A stretch of 64,000 nucleotides of DNA. It comes from a virus. Positions 7,868-17,754 of the stretch are shown here, piece by piece. The DNA lies in IMG/VR virus record IMGVR_UViG_3300042868_008205, positions 1-64,000 of that record; one strand, given 5' to 3'. Position 1 is the first letter of the stretch. Every line of letters starts with the position of its first letter. Both the position numbers and the translations under genes were made by a program. A model generated the notes under the pieces. The model saw only the letters and a list, made by a program, of their open reading frames with translations. It had not been told where the DNA came from and searched no databases.

Positions 7868-10210
7868 TTATGAAGGAGTCATAGTTGGAGTTGGAGTTTT
7901 AGTTGGAGTTACGGTAGGAGTTGCAGTTTTGGTTGGTGTAATGCTTGGTGTCACGGTATTTGTAGGTGTAATACTTGGAGTAACTGTATTAGTAGGAGTA
8001 ACAGTTGGAGTAACTGTATTAGTAGGAGTTGTGGTTGGCGTAGGAGTTGTGGTTGGGGTAGGTGTTGGTAATTCACAAGATAAACACATTATATCATAAA
8101 CAATCGTTAATTCAACAACAATTTCTTGCCCATTTAATGTTGTGTCTCCAGCTCTAGTACTAACTTTTATTTGATTACTTACTGAATCGAAGGACACTCC
8201 CCCAACACCAGGAACTGTTAACAATAAATCTTTAACCGTATCATAATATAAGTTATCGCTTGGTGCCGATACTAATGATGTGGATGTAAAGAAATTTTGA
8301 CTTGTAGTTAAATTCAACGGGTTAACCGAAACCTTAACGCCAAATACCGCAGAAAGTAAATCACAATTTACTTTATCAATTGTTAAATCATTAAACCCTT
8401 CATTTAACATTTGAAGTAATCCATATTTTGTTTGTGATTGAATTGTAAATTGTTCACCACCCATCACATAGGTTTGATATGACACATTAAGAGCACTACA
8501 ATCTATAATTGTACTTCTTGTTAAAATACAACCATCGTCAGCAACAACAGTTAAACTGTATGTCCCTGCGGTCAATCCTGTAACTTGAATTTGTTGTGGA
8601 TTATTAGGAACATTGTCTGACCAATAAAATTCAAATGGTGGTGTTCCTGTTGAAATTAATGCGGTTAACAACCCATCGGAACCTTCTCCACAAGAAGTAT
8701 TATATAATGAAAAATCTAATGGTTCACTTGTGTCAACATAAACTTGTGTCGTTTGAGTACATCCTGTGGCATCGGTAACTGTTATAGTGTGTTGTCCCCA
8801 AGATACATTTGTAAATGTAACTGCAGATAATGAAGTGTCAAAAATATCTTGAGTGGCATCTAATGAATAATAGTAAGGAGGTTGTCCACCATCACTTTTT
8901 GTAACTATAATTGTACCATTAGCTTGATTACAAGTTGTTCCTGTAACCTCAGTTGAAATTGTGTATGTATCTGTCGCAAATAAACTGATTTCTTCTATAA
9001 ACGAACATCCTGAGGCATCTTGAATCGCAACGCTATAAGTTCCTGTTGATAAATTATTAAATAATTGAGACGATTGTGAAGTTGCTATGTTAGAAGTATT
9101 TCCATTAGGATATATTAAGGTGTATAAATATGGTGAAGTTCCTCCCGCTAAAGACACTAAAATAGAACCGTCGCTACTTGAGCATGTTGAACCCTGACTT
9201 GAGATTACTACTGACGCAACACCTAACGGAGTTAATAAAGTTACACTAGCATTTAAAGTACAAAAAGCACAATCCGTAACTAAAAAGTTATAATTACCTG
9301 AAGATAATCCACTAATTGTCCAAGATGTCGATTCTTGTATCGTAAAATTTCCTGTAGAGGCAGAATAATAATAAGGTGCCGTTCCACCTGTAATTTGTAT
9401 TGTTATTGAACCGTCCGCGGCAAAACAAGATGGTTGAACCACAGTAAAGACTCCAAGTCCAATTGGGGAAACATCTGTTACTGTCGCACCTTGACTAGCA
9501 ACACAACCAAAATTATCAGTAACTTGAACTGAATAATTTCCAGCGGTTAACCCTGTAATAAGTGGAGTTGTTTGTCCATTACTCCATAAATAAGTAAATG
9601 GCTGTGTTCCTGTAACACCTGTTATTCCAATTCTTCCCACAGGTGTACCACCACAACTTGAATTTGGTACCACTTGAATACCAAAACTAAGTGGTGTTGA
9701 ATCCTCGATTATAAAATTTTGACTTTCTCCTGAACATCCTCCCAAATCTTCAGCAGTCATATAATATGTTCCCGCAGTTAAACTACCAAAAATAACATTT
9801 GATGTGTTTGTAACTGCTGATGTGATATAACTTCCATTACCCGAATATAAATAAAAGTTTGTTGAGGAATAATCTGAAGTAGATGTTCCTGTCACTATAC
9901 CGTTATCTAAACCGCAAGTGGTACTTTGAACATTTAAAATACTAACACAAATACCTGAAGATATTGGTATGTTAACATAGAATTGTTGGTTTGTTGGTAA
10001 GGTACTATCATTAACTAAAACACCATACGTCCCCGCACTTAAAGATGTTCTAACAGATGGTAATATTGTTACAACATCTGAACCTAAATTTGGTACTTGC
10101 CAATCAATAGTATATGGTGGAGTTCCTCCATACGCTAATATGGATGCACTCCCCGCCGATAGTGATAAACAATCACCTGTTATTGATATGGTATAATTAA
10201 ATGCTGACAT
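7868..10210 (-). CDS. SprB-repeat adhesin-like tail fibre protein (780 aa)
   Basis: At least six, probably seven, tandem modules of roughly 75 residues fill residues 1 to about 580. Each has the SprB-repeat pattern: DGS(I)xVxxxGGTxPYxYxW, then a turn, then GLxAGxYSVxVTDxxGC. Good examples are GTQPFTYLWSNGQ with GLTAGNYSVQVTDNFGC, and GTPPFEFYWSDN with GLTAGTYSLTVVADDGC. SprB is the gliding adhesin of Flavobacterium, and this repeat family is typical of Bacteroidota surface proteins. A different domain (about 580-700) follows, then a Thr-Pro repeat tail to the C-terminus. Likely an elongated fibre that contacts the host surface. It begins as TAATG with the upstream baseplate gene. Presence in a virion operon is seen; receptor binding is inferred. 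Confidence 0.8.
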   Translation of the reverse strand: MSAFNYTISITGDCLSLSAGSASILAYGGTPPYTIDWQVPNLGSDVVTILPSVRTSLSAGTYGVLVNDSTLPTNQQFYVNIPISSGICVSILNVQSTTCGLDNGIVTGTSTSDYSSTNFYLYSGNGSYITSAVTNTSNVIFGSLTAGTYYMTAEDLGGCSGESQNFIIEDSTPLSFGIQVVPNSSCGGTPVGRIGITGVTGTQPFTYLWSNGQTTPLITGLTAGNYSVQVTDNFGCVASQGATVTDVSPIGLGVFTVVQPSCFAADGSITIQITGGTAPYYYSASTGNFTIQESTSWTISGLSSGNYNFLVTDCAFCTLNASVTLLTPLGVASVVISSQGSTCSSSDGSILVSLAGGTSPYLYTLIYPNGNTSNIATSQSSQLFNNLSTGTYSVAIQDASGCSFIEEISLFATDTYTISTEVTGTTCNQANGTIIVTKSDGGQPPYYYSLDATQDIFDTSLSAVTFTNVSWGQHTITVTDATGCTQTTQVYVDTSEPLDFSLYNTSCGEGSDGLLTALISTGTPPFEFYWSDNVPNNPQQIQVTGLTAGTYSLTVVADDGCILTRSTIIDCSALNVSYQTYVMGGEQFTIQSQTKYGLLQMLNEGFNDLTIDKVNCDLLSAVFGVKVSVNPLNLTTSQNFFTSTSLVSAPSDNLYYDTVKDLLLTVPGVGGVSFDSVSNQIKVSTRAGDTTLNGQEIVVELTIVYDIMCLSCELPTPTPTTTPTPTTTPTNTVTPTVTPTNTVTPSITPTNTVTPSITPTKTATPTVTPTKTPTPTMTPS
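7871..8072 (-). repeat. Thr-Pro repeat tail of the SprB-repeat protein
   Basis: Encodes about 65 residues of [12 protein letters not shown]-type repeats and ends directly at the stop codon with TPTMTPS. The DNA repeats match those in the next gene. Confidence 0.85.
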
Positions 10211-13194
10211 TATTCGGTACAGTTGATACTAATATTTATTCCTACGTTTAACAAAACAGTATCCGCAACATTTTGAGTTAAACAAGCCAAGTTAGATATA
10301 GTTAATGTATTACCATTTTGGAAATATGTATACCCATAATTATATAATTGTGGTAAATAATTTTCTAAAGCATCATTCCATTGATTACTAGTTGGAACAT
10401 CACTCATACCATAACCAGTATAAAATAACTGATTAATAATTTCTTCACCACCAATAGTCAAATTTACATACCAATCAGTTCCTACTGAATTTTGACTACA
10501 TTGACTTAGAGTTAAACCACTTTGAGCTAACATATTGTTAATTCTATTAACAAGAATACTACTAAAATTTGATACGGTTATATCACCATTAAACCAAGGA
10601 TATATGTTAAAAACTGCGGACTCACTGTTACAGGTATAATCAAATATATTTGATATAATATAACACGATTCAACGGGAACAGGTACAAATTGACATCCTC
10701 TTTGTCTTCTATAAACAAATTTTTGTTTGTGGAAGATTGAGTTTTCTAATCTGACACCACCATTCCAAATTGTCGTTGCAGGAATCATTTGTTCCACCAA
10801 CTTGGTCCAATATGGTCCAATACCATTAACATAATCTATTAATTTTTGATAGGTGTATTTGTTGTTCGGTAATCCTACAGTTTGTTCTGATTCGATATAC
10901 TTCCAAAAGATTGATTGTAATGTTGGATATCCTCCAGTTTTACCATCACTAATGTATTGTCTATTTCTTGTATTAATCATGTTTTCCCAAAACGTTTGAG
11001 AAAATTCAAAGAAAGTTTTTTTCTTTGGTTCAGGATTAATGTATGTCCAATCAACTCCACCAGGAACAGGATAACCGACAGTTAAACCTGATTCAGGAAT
11101 TGGGTAATCGTATTGTCTTGATTGTTCCCAAACGTCATAAACAAGTCCTTGGGCGGGATTTAAAAATAAATCAATATTCTTAACGTTTAAAACTAGTTTT
11201 TCATTATCAACAAAATAATAAGCATTGTAATCTCCTTGAGTTGAAACTCTAAGTTTGTCATCAGTTGATAACCAAGATTTATTATTATCAACTACTTTTT
11301 GTAGTTTAAATCCTTCATTCATATACGGAAAATCTCTATATCTGTTAAGATAAGTTTGACCATATGTAAAAGGAGTTAATTGAGTTTGGATATCATAATT
11401 TTGTCCTGTATAAACATTACCTGTTAATTGTACCTCATCAGGACTTCTATGTTGTGGTGTTGTTTCATACCAACCCGCACCTATTTGGAAGAAGTATGTT
11501 TCAGTATTTACAGGTGCCTTAGGGTAACCTTCAGCGTCCATCGGATAATCTTCTAATCTAATACTAACATCTTGATAAGTCGCGGTTGATGTAAACGCGC
11601 TATATATTCGTCCCTTAATTTTATATGTATCACCAGGTAAATAACTTGGAACTCTATCCTCATAAGTACCTCCTGATATTTGAGCCCATTGGGTATAGAA
11701 TTGGTCAAGGTTAATTTTTTGGTCTGCCAAGTAAATGTGTTCATTATATTCAATTAATGAATCAGGTGCCCCGATTAATCTTAATAAGAACTCAATGGAC
11801 CTTCTTGTTCCTTTTGATTTAAAAAGATAAGAAGCATTAAGAATTAAGTTTCTATAGTAAGCATAATTTAATTCTGTTGGTGTAAGAGCCCTTGCATATC
11901 CAGGATATGTAGGAGTTGATGTATTACCAAAAACAGAACTTAAGAAATCTTCATTGGTTATTGGTGAAAAGTTTGACGACCATCCTAAAGTCCTTGCCAA
12001 GTTAACCAACAATTCAGATGGTATATCATTTGAAGGGTTATAGTTAACCGAATTCATATACGCCAATCCATCAATAAATTGTTTTATTTGGTCAAAACTT
12101 CTACCATAGATTTGGAATATTTTTTCAACTTTTTGACCCAAAGTATCAAACTCTTTCAACGAATCTGTTACTAAAAATCTTGAAATTAAATTTGTTTTAA
12201 ACGAATCTAAATTAACTGAAATTTCTTGAATTTGTTCCAAATAAGCATCAAACAAAAATGAACTAATATCTAAATTCCAAGGACCTTGTTTTGGCCAAGT
12301 AACTCGTTTATATTCGGTATATGTTTGACCATATTCATTTTGTTGTGGAACTTGAAATATTGCAGTATATTCGGGTCTAACTAATCTATTAAGTAAAAAT
12401 TGCTCAATTTCGTCAAACGATTCTTGGAATATCTTATCAACAATAAAGTCATTTGGTCTGATTTGATAATCGTCATTAATTGTTGTTGCAGTTGTACCAA
12501 ATGGTGCTCCTGAAACATAAAATTGAACATAACCTGAAGATAAAGTATTTGAAGGTGAAAAAGAAACTACCTTAAAAATATCATCATTAATACTAACACA
12601 ATAATCTAAGTATGTGTTGTATAAATTTCTATATGGTGATACGGTGATTTCTCTAATTGACAAGTTAGTTGCCGCACTAATTGAATAATCAATATCAAAC
12701 GGATTATTTATCCTATCAACATTTACTTTAAAGTAAGTTTCGTCATTTTGAGCGTCGTATACTATGTCGTATGCGGTATTACCTGTTACATAATCATCAT
12801 TATTAAACACAACATCTAAGGATGCTGGAAAATAATTAACAATTTTAGTGATGGACACGCTAAATCTTTTAGAAAGAGAGCCATACATTGAAAAGTTAAG
12901 GACCTGAGAAATATCATAGTTAGGGTAAACCCTAAATTGGGTGGCAAGAATTCTTCTACTCTCAATCAAATCATCAATACCCATCATTTCTAATGACATT
13001 GGTTCAGAGAACGCACCAACATTAAAAGTTCTGTTTACCTTTTCTGTTACACCAGTTGTAAATTCAAAATTACCTTGCGTAAGTCCTCCACCCTCAACAG
13101 TTTGTAATCCTACAATATTGTCAGAGAAGGTACCCGCACCATTACCTGGTCTTGGAGGGTAAAAGTATTTAGTATTTTTGGTTTCTACCGCCAT
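10210..13194 (-). CDS. Baseplate/tail protein with tail protein I-like segment (994 aa)
   Basis: A large virion protein with no membrane segment. Around residues 455-480 it carries KSKGTRRSIEFLLRLIGAP, which resembles the KGTxxxIExLLRLxG signature of phage tail protein I (P2 gpI-like) baseplate proteins. The preceding region (about 280-440) is helical and resembles the segment before that signature in the family. The C-terminal third is rich in aromatic residues and beta-like. It lies in the gp25-gp6 operon between smaller tail proteins and the fibre genes, so a role at the baseplate-fibre junction is likely. Starts and stops overlap neighbours by TAATG at both ends, suggesting translational coupling. 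The family link rests on one motif and should be checked by profile search. Confidence 0.65.
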   Translation of the reverse strand: MAVETKNTKYFYPPRPGNGAGTFSDNIVGLQTVEGGGLTQGNFEFTTGVTEKVNRTFNVGAFSEPMSLEMMGIDDLIESRRILATQFRVYPNYDISQVLNFSMYGSLSKRFSVSITKIVNYFPASLDVVFNNDDYVTGNTAYDIVYDAQNDETYFKVNVDRINNPFDIDYSISAATNLSIREITVSPYRNLYNTYLDYCVSINDDIFKVVSFSPSNTLSSGYVQFYVSGAPFGTTATTINDDYQIRPNDFIVDKIFQESFDEIEQFLLNRLVRPEYTAIFQVPQQNEYGQTYTEYKRVTWPKQGPWNLDISSFLFDAYLEQIQEISVNLDSFKTNLISRFLVTDSLKEFDTLGQKVEKIFQIYGRSFDQIKQFIDGLAYMNSVNYNPSNDIPSELLVNLARTLGWSSNFSPITNEDFLSSVFGNTSTPTYPGYARALTPTELNYAYYRNLILNASYLFKSKGTRRSIEFLLRLIGAPDSLIEYNEHIYLADQKINLDQFYTQWAQISGGTYEDRVPSYLPGDTYKIKGRIYSAFTSTATYQDVSIRLEDYPMDAEGYPKAPVNTETYFFQIGAGWYETTPQHRSPDEVQLTGNVYTGQNYDIQTQLTPFTYGQTYLNRYRDFPYMNEGFKLQKVVDNNKSWLSTDDKLRVSTQGDYNAYYFVDNEKLVLNVKNIDLFLNPAQGLVYDVWEQSRQYDYPIPESGLTVGYPVPGGVDWTYINPEPKKKTFFEFSQTFWENMINTRNRQYISDGKTGGYPTLQSIFWKYIESEQTVGLPNNKYTYQKLIDYVNGIGPYWTKLVEQMIPATTIWNGGVRLENSIFHKQKFVYRRQRGCQFVPVPVESCYIISNIFDYTCNSESAVFNIYPWFNGDITVSNFSSILVNRINNMLAQSGLTLSQCSQNSVGTDWYVNLTIGGEEIINQLFYTGYGMSDVPTSNQWNDALENYLPQLYNYGYTYFQNGNTLTISNLACLTQNVADTVLLNVGINISINCTE

Positions 13195-14102
13195 TAGGTT
13201 GTTATTGTTGTAAAGTTTTTACTAAAATCAATGTTATTTCCTCTACTTTGTCTAACCTCATATAATAGAGCATTAAATTGGTCTCTGATTTCATATAGGT
13301 TGTATTGTCTATAGATGTTATTTTGAGTATCGTAAATTGTATAGATACCGTCATCAATAGATTTTGTTTGATTACCATAAAGAGCAATTGCAAGAGATGA
13401 TACATCATATTCAACCATTTCTATTTCTAAAGTAACAGGATTAAAAAACGTATTACTGATTATAATATTTTGATTTGGTTGACCAATAAATGGAGTCGCA
13501 TTTGGCTTATTTGTTGGTGAAGACGAAGGTGATAAAGTTAAGAATATTAAATTTGAATTACCGTCAACATATCTATATCTTATTGATTTTTGAGTTGTGT
13601 TTACTTCATTACTTACAACAGGTTCACAAAAGAAAGACGATGTAACTACCCTAAAAAAGTTAGGTATTTTTGACCCATCAGGATTTAAATACTCAATTCT
13701 AAAACCAACTAATCCTTGAGGGACAAATTTATTTTGAAATTGTACTGGTACATTAGTTATATCAATTATAATACCTTTAACATTTGGTAATGCACTTAAC
13801 ACACCGCAATCAGTAATTTTGGTTCTGATTTGAGCGGGTCTCAAATATAAAGTATAGATACCAAGAGCGTTGAACTGTTGTGCAGGTAGTGTTAAATTAT
13901 ATAATCCACCAATAATCTCAACGTTCGCATTTCCACCTGTCTCAGTGTTATTGAAATAAGGTTTTAATATTGTTTGTGCGTCAAGTTCTGTTAGAATAAA
14001 GTTATCCGTAACATCTCTTGATGCTGTGTAGTTCATTATTATCTGAACATCTTCAGGACTAACGTCCGAAGGTCTTATTGTTCCATATGAGCCGATTGCC
14101 AT
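13194..14102 (-). CDS. Uncharacterised tail/baseplate protein (302 aa)
   Basis: Not recognised. The N-terminus (MAIGSYGTIRPSDVSPEDV) looks like a short structured virion start, followed by a beta-rich middle and a polar C-terminus. The gene lies between the PKD-domain protein and the 994-residue baseplate protein and ends in a TAATG overlap with the latter. A TATTTATA motif ends 12 bases before its ATG, in a 22-base gap. A structural role in the baseplate or fibre attachment is inferred from position only. Confidence 0.65.
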   Translation of the reverse strand: MAIGSYGTIRPSDVSPEDVQIIMNYTASRDVTDNFILTELDAQTILKPYFNNTETGGNANVEIIGGLYNLTLPAQQFNALGIYTLYLRPAQIRTKITDCGVLSALPNVKGIIIDITNVPVQFQNKFVPQGLVGFRIEYLNPDGSKIPNFFRVVTSSFFCEPVVSNEVNTTQKSIRYRYVDGNSNLIFLTLSPSSSPTNKPNATPFIGQPNQNIIISNTFFNPVTLEIEMVEYDVSSLAIALYGNQTKSIDDGIYTIYDTQNNIYRQYNLYEIRDQFNALLYEVRQSRGNNIDFSKNFTTITT

Positions 14103-14114
14103 TTGTTTTTATTT

Positions 14115-14122
14115 TATAAATA
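14115..14122 (-). promoter_or_regulatory. Late-promoter-like motif TATTTATA
   Basis: Exact coding-strand TATTTATA in the 22-base gap between two tail genes, 12 bases before the ATG at 14102. Confidence 0.45.
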
Positions 14123-14124
14123 GT

Positions 14125-15234
14125 TTAGTTCTTTTTTTCAACGTTAAAAAATCCATATCCGTAATTAATCATATCACCAAGATTATCAACTTCACCCAAT
14201 CTTTGTATTCTTTCGTAGGCTGAGTTTTTACCTCTCTCAACATAAATGTTCGTTTGTACTTGTGCCTGGTCAATAACTTTAAGTAATGCTTCATCTTTTG
14301 TGATTGGCGTTTGAGTTAAATTATTTTGAGTAAATCCTGAAGATTGTTCAAAAAATAAAGTTATTCCTGTTATATAATCATAATAATTTACGTCATTAAT
14401 TGTATATGCCGTGAAAATTGGATTCATGTCAGTAATCGCTCCCCATATTCTTCCGTTTTTAATTACAGGTACTCCTACCACATATTTTACAGAACCATAC
14501 AACGCCAAATCAGTGACACTTGATTTTGTTATTCCTGATATAGTATAAGGTACCGTAACATAATTAAAAGATGTTTGAGCGGAAACTTCATTAACCGCAT
14601 CACCTGAGAATATATAGTCGTAACTTACGGGTGTTTTAACCCAATTACCTCCCGAAGGAATAAAAAATGCTTCGCCATTAGGGTTGTTTATAACAACATT
14701 CGAATAAGGTGTTGTAATCGTCTTTGTAACTCTTGTAACACCCCAAGGATTTGTTTGCTCTAACGAAATATTATAAGTTCTGTTTGCAACAGGATATGTA
14801 TGACTTAATGAATTTGGTACGTAAGTAGTAATTGTTTGTTTTGGAGAACCATCACCCCAATCCACTTTATATGCTGACAAATCAAGGAATTTTTGAAATT
14901 CACTCGATGTGTTATAAATGTTATAAGTATATGGGTTTGATGTGGTCGATGAAAATATGAAATTAGCAACAACATCCTTCTGTAATACTGCACCATCAAA
15001 TGGACTATAGTATCCAACATCAATTGCGGTTTGTCTGATTAATATTGGAATGGTTAAACCTGTTAACAATGAGGTTCCGTTAGGACCTGATGTCACTACC
15101 TCAGTCATCGCAGAGTAAACCCCTACCGTTTGTCCTGAATAAGTCGAACTAACATCTTGTCCTTGTAAATTAACCGTAAAGATATCCCCTTTAATTGTTT
15201 GGGGTGATATTATAATATTATAAAAATCTTCCAT
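14125..15234 (-). CDS. Tail protein with PKD-like domain (369 aa)
   Basis: Residues about 88-175 form a PKD-like beta-sandwich: VDWGDGS at 124-130, then LSHTYPVANRTYNISLEQ at about 143-160, matching the WGDGxxxxxxHxYxxxGxYxVxL pattern. The remainder is beta-rich and unrecognised. The C-terminus (ERGKNSAYERIQRLGEVDNLGDMINYGYGFF) looks like a conserved interface. PKD-type domains are common in extracellular and phage fibre proteins as spacer or carbohydrate-binding modules. Position in the baseplate operon suggests a virion component. Its start overlaps the stop of the next upstream gene as TAATG. Confidence 0.7.
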   Translation of the reverse strand: MEDFYNIIISPQTIKGDIFTVNLQGQDVSSTYSGQTVGVYSAMTEVVTSGPNGTSLLTGLTIPILIRQTAIDVGYYSPFDGAVLQKDVVANFIFSSTTSNPYTYNIYNTSSEFQKFLDLSAYKVDWGDGSPKQTITTYVPNSLSHTYPVANRTYNISLEQTNPWGVTRVTKTITTPYSNVVINNPNGEAFFIPSGGNWVKTPVSYDYIFSGDAVNEVSAQTSFNYVTVPYTISGITKSSVTDLALYGSVKYVVGVPVIKNGRIWGAITDMNPIFTAYTINDVNYYDYITGITLFFEQSSGFTQNNLTQTPITKDEALLKVIDQAQVQTNIYVERGKNSAYERIQRLGEVDNLGDMINYGYGFFNVEKKN

Positions 15235-16082
15235 TATTTTGGATTAACGTATTCATACCATTTTATGGGTACCGTTACCCCAGCCCTTTGATTAAGACCA
15301 TTTTGACTATAAGCATTCTGATACGGGTTCATATTAAACACTTGGTAGTTGTGTTTCTCGTAATCCAACTTAACTCTATAATAGAAACATTTTGTATTAT
15401 CAAAAGTGTATTTATCTCCTATTAATGACGATTGTGGTATATTCATCATTTTAACAAAATAACCTTTTTTAGCATCATAGAATTTAGCCGCCATAAAGAA
15501 TGTGTCAATGTCCAAGAAATTTCTTTTCTTTAACCAATAAACAAAGAATCCTTCTTTATCCCCAACATAATCCAATACAAAATAAGGTTTTTTAATCTTA
15601 ACAGGTGTTCGTTGCATTAACGCGTCCATTGTTAAACCCTGTTGTGTCGGGATTATAATTGTTATGTAGTTTTTTTGTCTTTTTTCGTCCACATTGTCGT
15701 AGAAATCCAATTTGAAAAATGAATTAGAAAAGTTGTTTGTGTAATAATAAATCTCATCAGTTGTGAAACCTTCCATTTGATAGTTACACCCCCAACTTGT
15801 TGATGCACTTAAAGAACCTCCCGAATAAAAATTAAATTCATATTGGATGTCTGTAATTTCATCATATTGATGTGTTGCAGTATTAAAGAATGTATATGGA
15901 GCATTTGGAAATCTATCAACTTCAAAATCTCCACCAATTCCAACAACTTGTTCTATGATGTTTGCCTCATATTCTTCAATACTTTGGTCCAATCCCAAGT
16001 AATCCCAAGTTAATTGTACGGGTATTGTTATTTCTCTGTCAACAAACCCTTCTTGTCTTATTTGTATCTTATTCACATCCAT
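15234..16082 (-). CDS. Uncharacterised baseplate-region protein (282 aa)
   Basis: Not recognised. It is rich in aromatic residues (many Tyr/Phe), with no membrane segment, Cys cluster or enzyme motif. It overlaps the upstream 561-residue gene by 14 bases and the downstream gene by one base, so it is part of a tightly coupled baseplate operon. A structural role is inferred from position only. Confidence 0.65.
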   Translation of the reverse strand: MDVNKIQIRQEGFVDREITIPVQLTWDYLGLDQSIEEYEANIIEQVVGIGGDFEVDRFPNAPYTFFNTATHQYDEITDIQYEFNFYSGGSLSASTSWGCNYQMEGFTTDEIYYYTNNFSNSFFKLDFYDNVDEKRQKNYITIIIPTQQGLTMDALMQRTPVKIKKPYFVLDYVGDKEGFFVYWLKKRNFLDIDTFFMAAKFYDAKKGYFVKMMNIPQSSLIGDKYTFDNTKCFYYRVKLDYEKHNYQVFNMNPYQNAYSQNGLNQRAGVTVPIKWYEYVNPK

Positions 16083-17754
16083 CTATTAAAGGTTTTACAG
16101 GGTAACTAACTCCAAGTAATGCAGAGTTATAGTTTATTCCTTCAGGGATTAATCTAAATTGAACTTCCTTAAATGGGTATTGAGCCCTATTAAGAAATGG
16201 ATAATCTACACCCCTGTCCAAATTATCAATAAACCCATAACTGTATATATCTCTCCATCTGAATTGTTGGTCAGAATTTGAGAAATAAGAGTAAGCAGGT
16301 ACATTATCCACAAATTGAATATCTCCTGTCTCAATGTAGTCAGAGAATACTCTAACTGTCATTGATGTGTGGGGCTCATAATAAAAACCAGGTGCGTTCG
16401 TATCTGAAGTTGAAGTTGTTTGGAAAATATCTTGATTATATTTTATCTTTTGATAATAAGGTGCCACAACTCTTTCTGTTTGGTCGTAGTCATTCCACTC
16501 ACAAAAATCACCGTCAATAGTATCACCCGACATTAGATTTTGGTTATAATAAAATGTTTTGGAAGACAATGTATATGCCGATGTTTTGATATTTGTATTT
16601 GATTTTAAATTAGTACCATCCCACCAATAATTTGCAGTACTAGTTAAATTAAACTCCCAACCTTGTTTTAACCCAATACCATTGTTTGGTTTGTTGAAGT
16701 ATCCTGTATAACCCTTATTGATTATGGTTAAAAACAATTCGCTAACAGGTCTTTTTTGGTTATCAATTACATCATTAAGATTTAAATCATAATTCACCGT
16801 AATGTTATAAGAATTACTACTTGTTTTTTGAGAAACTCTTGAAACTCTGTTGGGTGTAATTGAACTAAATTCAAATTGTCTTTCTTCAGGAAATACATTT
16901 TTTTCAAACGCATTTTTTGTCATAATACAATCTTCAAGATTTGTTATAATCTTATGTTCTCTGACGTAGTATTTTGACGTAGTTTCTAAAATATTATCAG
17001 GATTGGTAACTCTTTTGAAAGTACCTGTCACATTATTTGCAAAAGTTGCCCCAGAATAACCAACATTAAAAAGGTTAAAAATATAGACATCACTACCAAA
17101 ATTATCATTACCTAATGAATAAACTTGGAATAACTTAATATTGTTATAATTAATCGACAATTCGACATATTCTCCCACAGATAAACCGTGTGGTGATATA
17201 CATTGGAAACTTATAACATTGTTTCCGTTTTGAACATTATTTTTAATGTAAAATGGAATTCCTTGATTTGCATACCAAGTTAAACTTGTACCATTTAATG
17301 TATATGATAATTGTTTATCGTAATTGTTTTTATGAGGATAACTAACGTAATAAGTCCAATTGTATGTGTAAGCGCTTTTGGCTCGATAAGTAATGTGTTG
17401 GTCACTTACATCGGGTCTATAAAAATCAAATTCATAGTATTGTGGAAACCCTTTCCATATCTTATTATCCATTGACGCTATTTGGTCTGCATAATATAAC
17501 GTGTTTACAAATGGAGTATAATTAGTAGTTCCAGTATAGGTATTGGCATAAAAATAATTAACCTTAAATGTTGGTCTAAAAATGTTGTTTAACTGTCTTT
17601 CATCATCGTAGATTTGAGCTAAACTAATACTTTGACTTCTATCATATTCGGTAATTTGTTGACTTTGTTGTTCTAAAGACAATGAAATTTCTTGGTCAAC
17701 CGCTGGTGCTGACTTATACTCTAAACCACTTGGTATAATTGTATATTTATTCAC
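16069..17754 (-). CDS. Uncharacterised baseplate-region protein (561 aa)
   Basis: Not recognised. A Tyr/Asn-rich, beta-like protein without membrane segments. It begins MNKYTIIPSGLEYKS, overlaps the end of the 1709-residue gene by 8 bases, and overlaps the next gene by 14. The composition and packing match its neighbours, which are all likely baseplate or fibre-attachment components. No enzyme motif was seen. Confidence 0.65.
   Translation of the reverse strand: MNKYTIIPSGLEYKSAPAVDQEISLSLEQQSQQITEYDRSQSISLAQIYDDERQLNNIFRPTFKVNYFYANTYTGTTNYTPFVNTLYYADQIASMDNKIWKGFPQYYEFDFYRPDVSDQHITYRAKSAYTYNWTYYVSYPHKNNYDKQLSYTLNGTSLTWYANQGIPFYIKNNVQNGNNVISFQCISPHGLSVGEYVELSINYNNIKLFQVYSLGNDNFGSDVYIFNLFNVGYSGATFANNVTGTFKRVTNPDNILETTSKYYVREHKIITNLEDCIMTKNAFEKNVFPEERQFEFSSITPNRVSRVSQKTSSNSYNITVNYDLNLNDVIDNQKRPVSELFLTIINKGYTGYFNKPNNGIGLKQGWEFNLTSTANYWWDGTNLKSNTNIKTSAYTLSSKTFYYNQNLMSGDTIDGDFCEWNDYDQTERVVAPYYQKIKYNQDIFQTTSTSDTNAPGFYYEPHTSMTVRVFSDYIETGDIQFVDNVPAYSYFSNSDQQFRWRDIYSYGFIDNLDRGVDYPFLNRAQYPFKEVQFRLIPEGINYNSALLGVSYPVKPLIDGCE

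Noticed and set aside
9123-9853. TATTTATA copies at 9123-9130 and 9846-9853
   Set aside because: Both are inside the SprB-repeat coding sequence far from any start codon; likely chance matches in AT-rich DNA.
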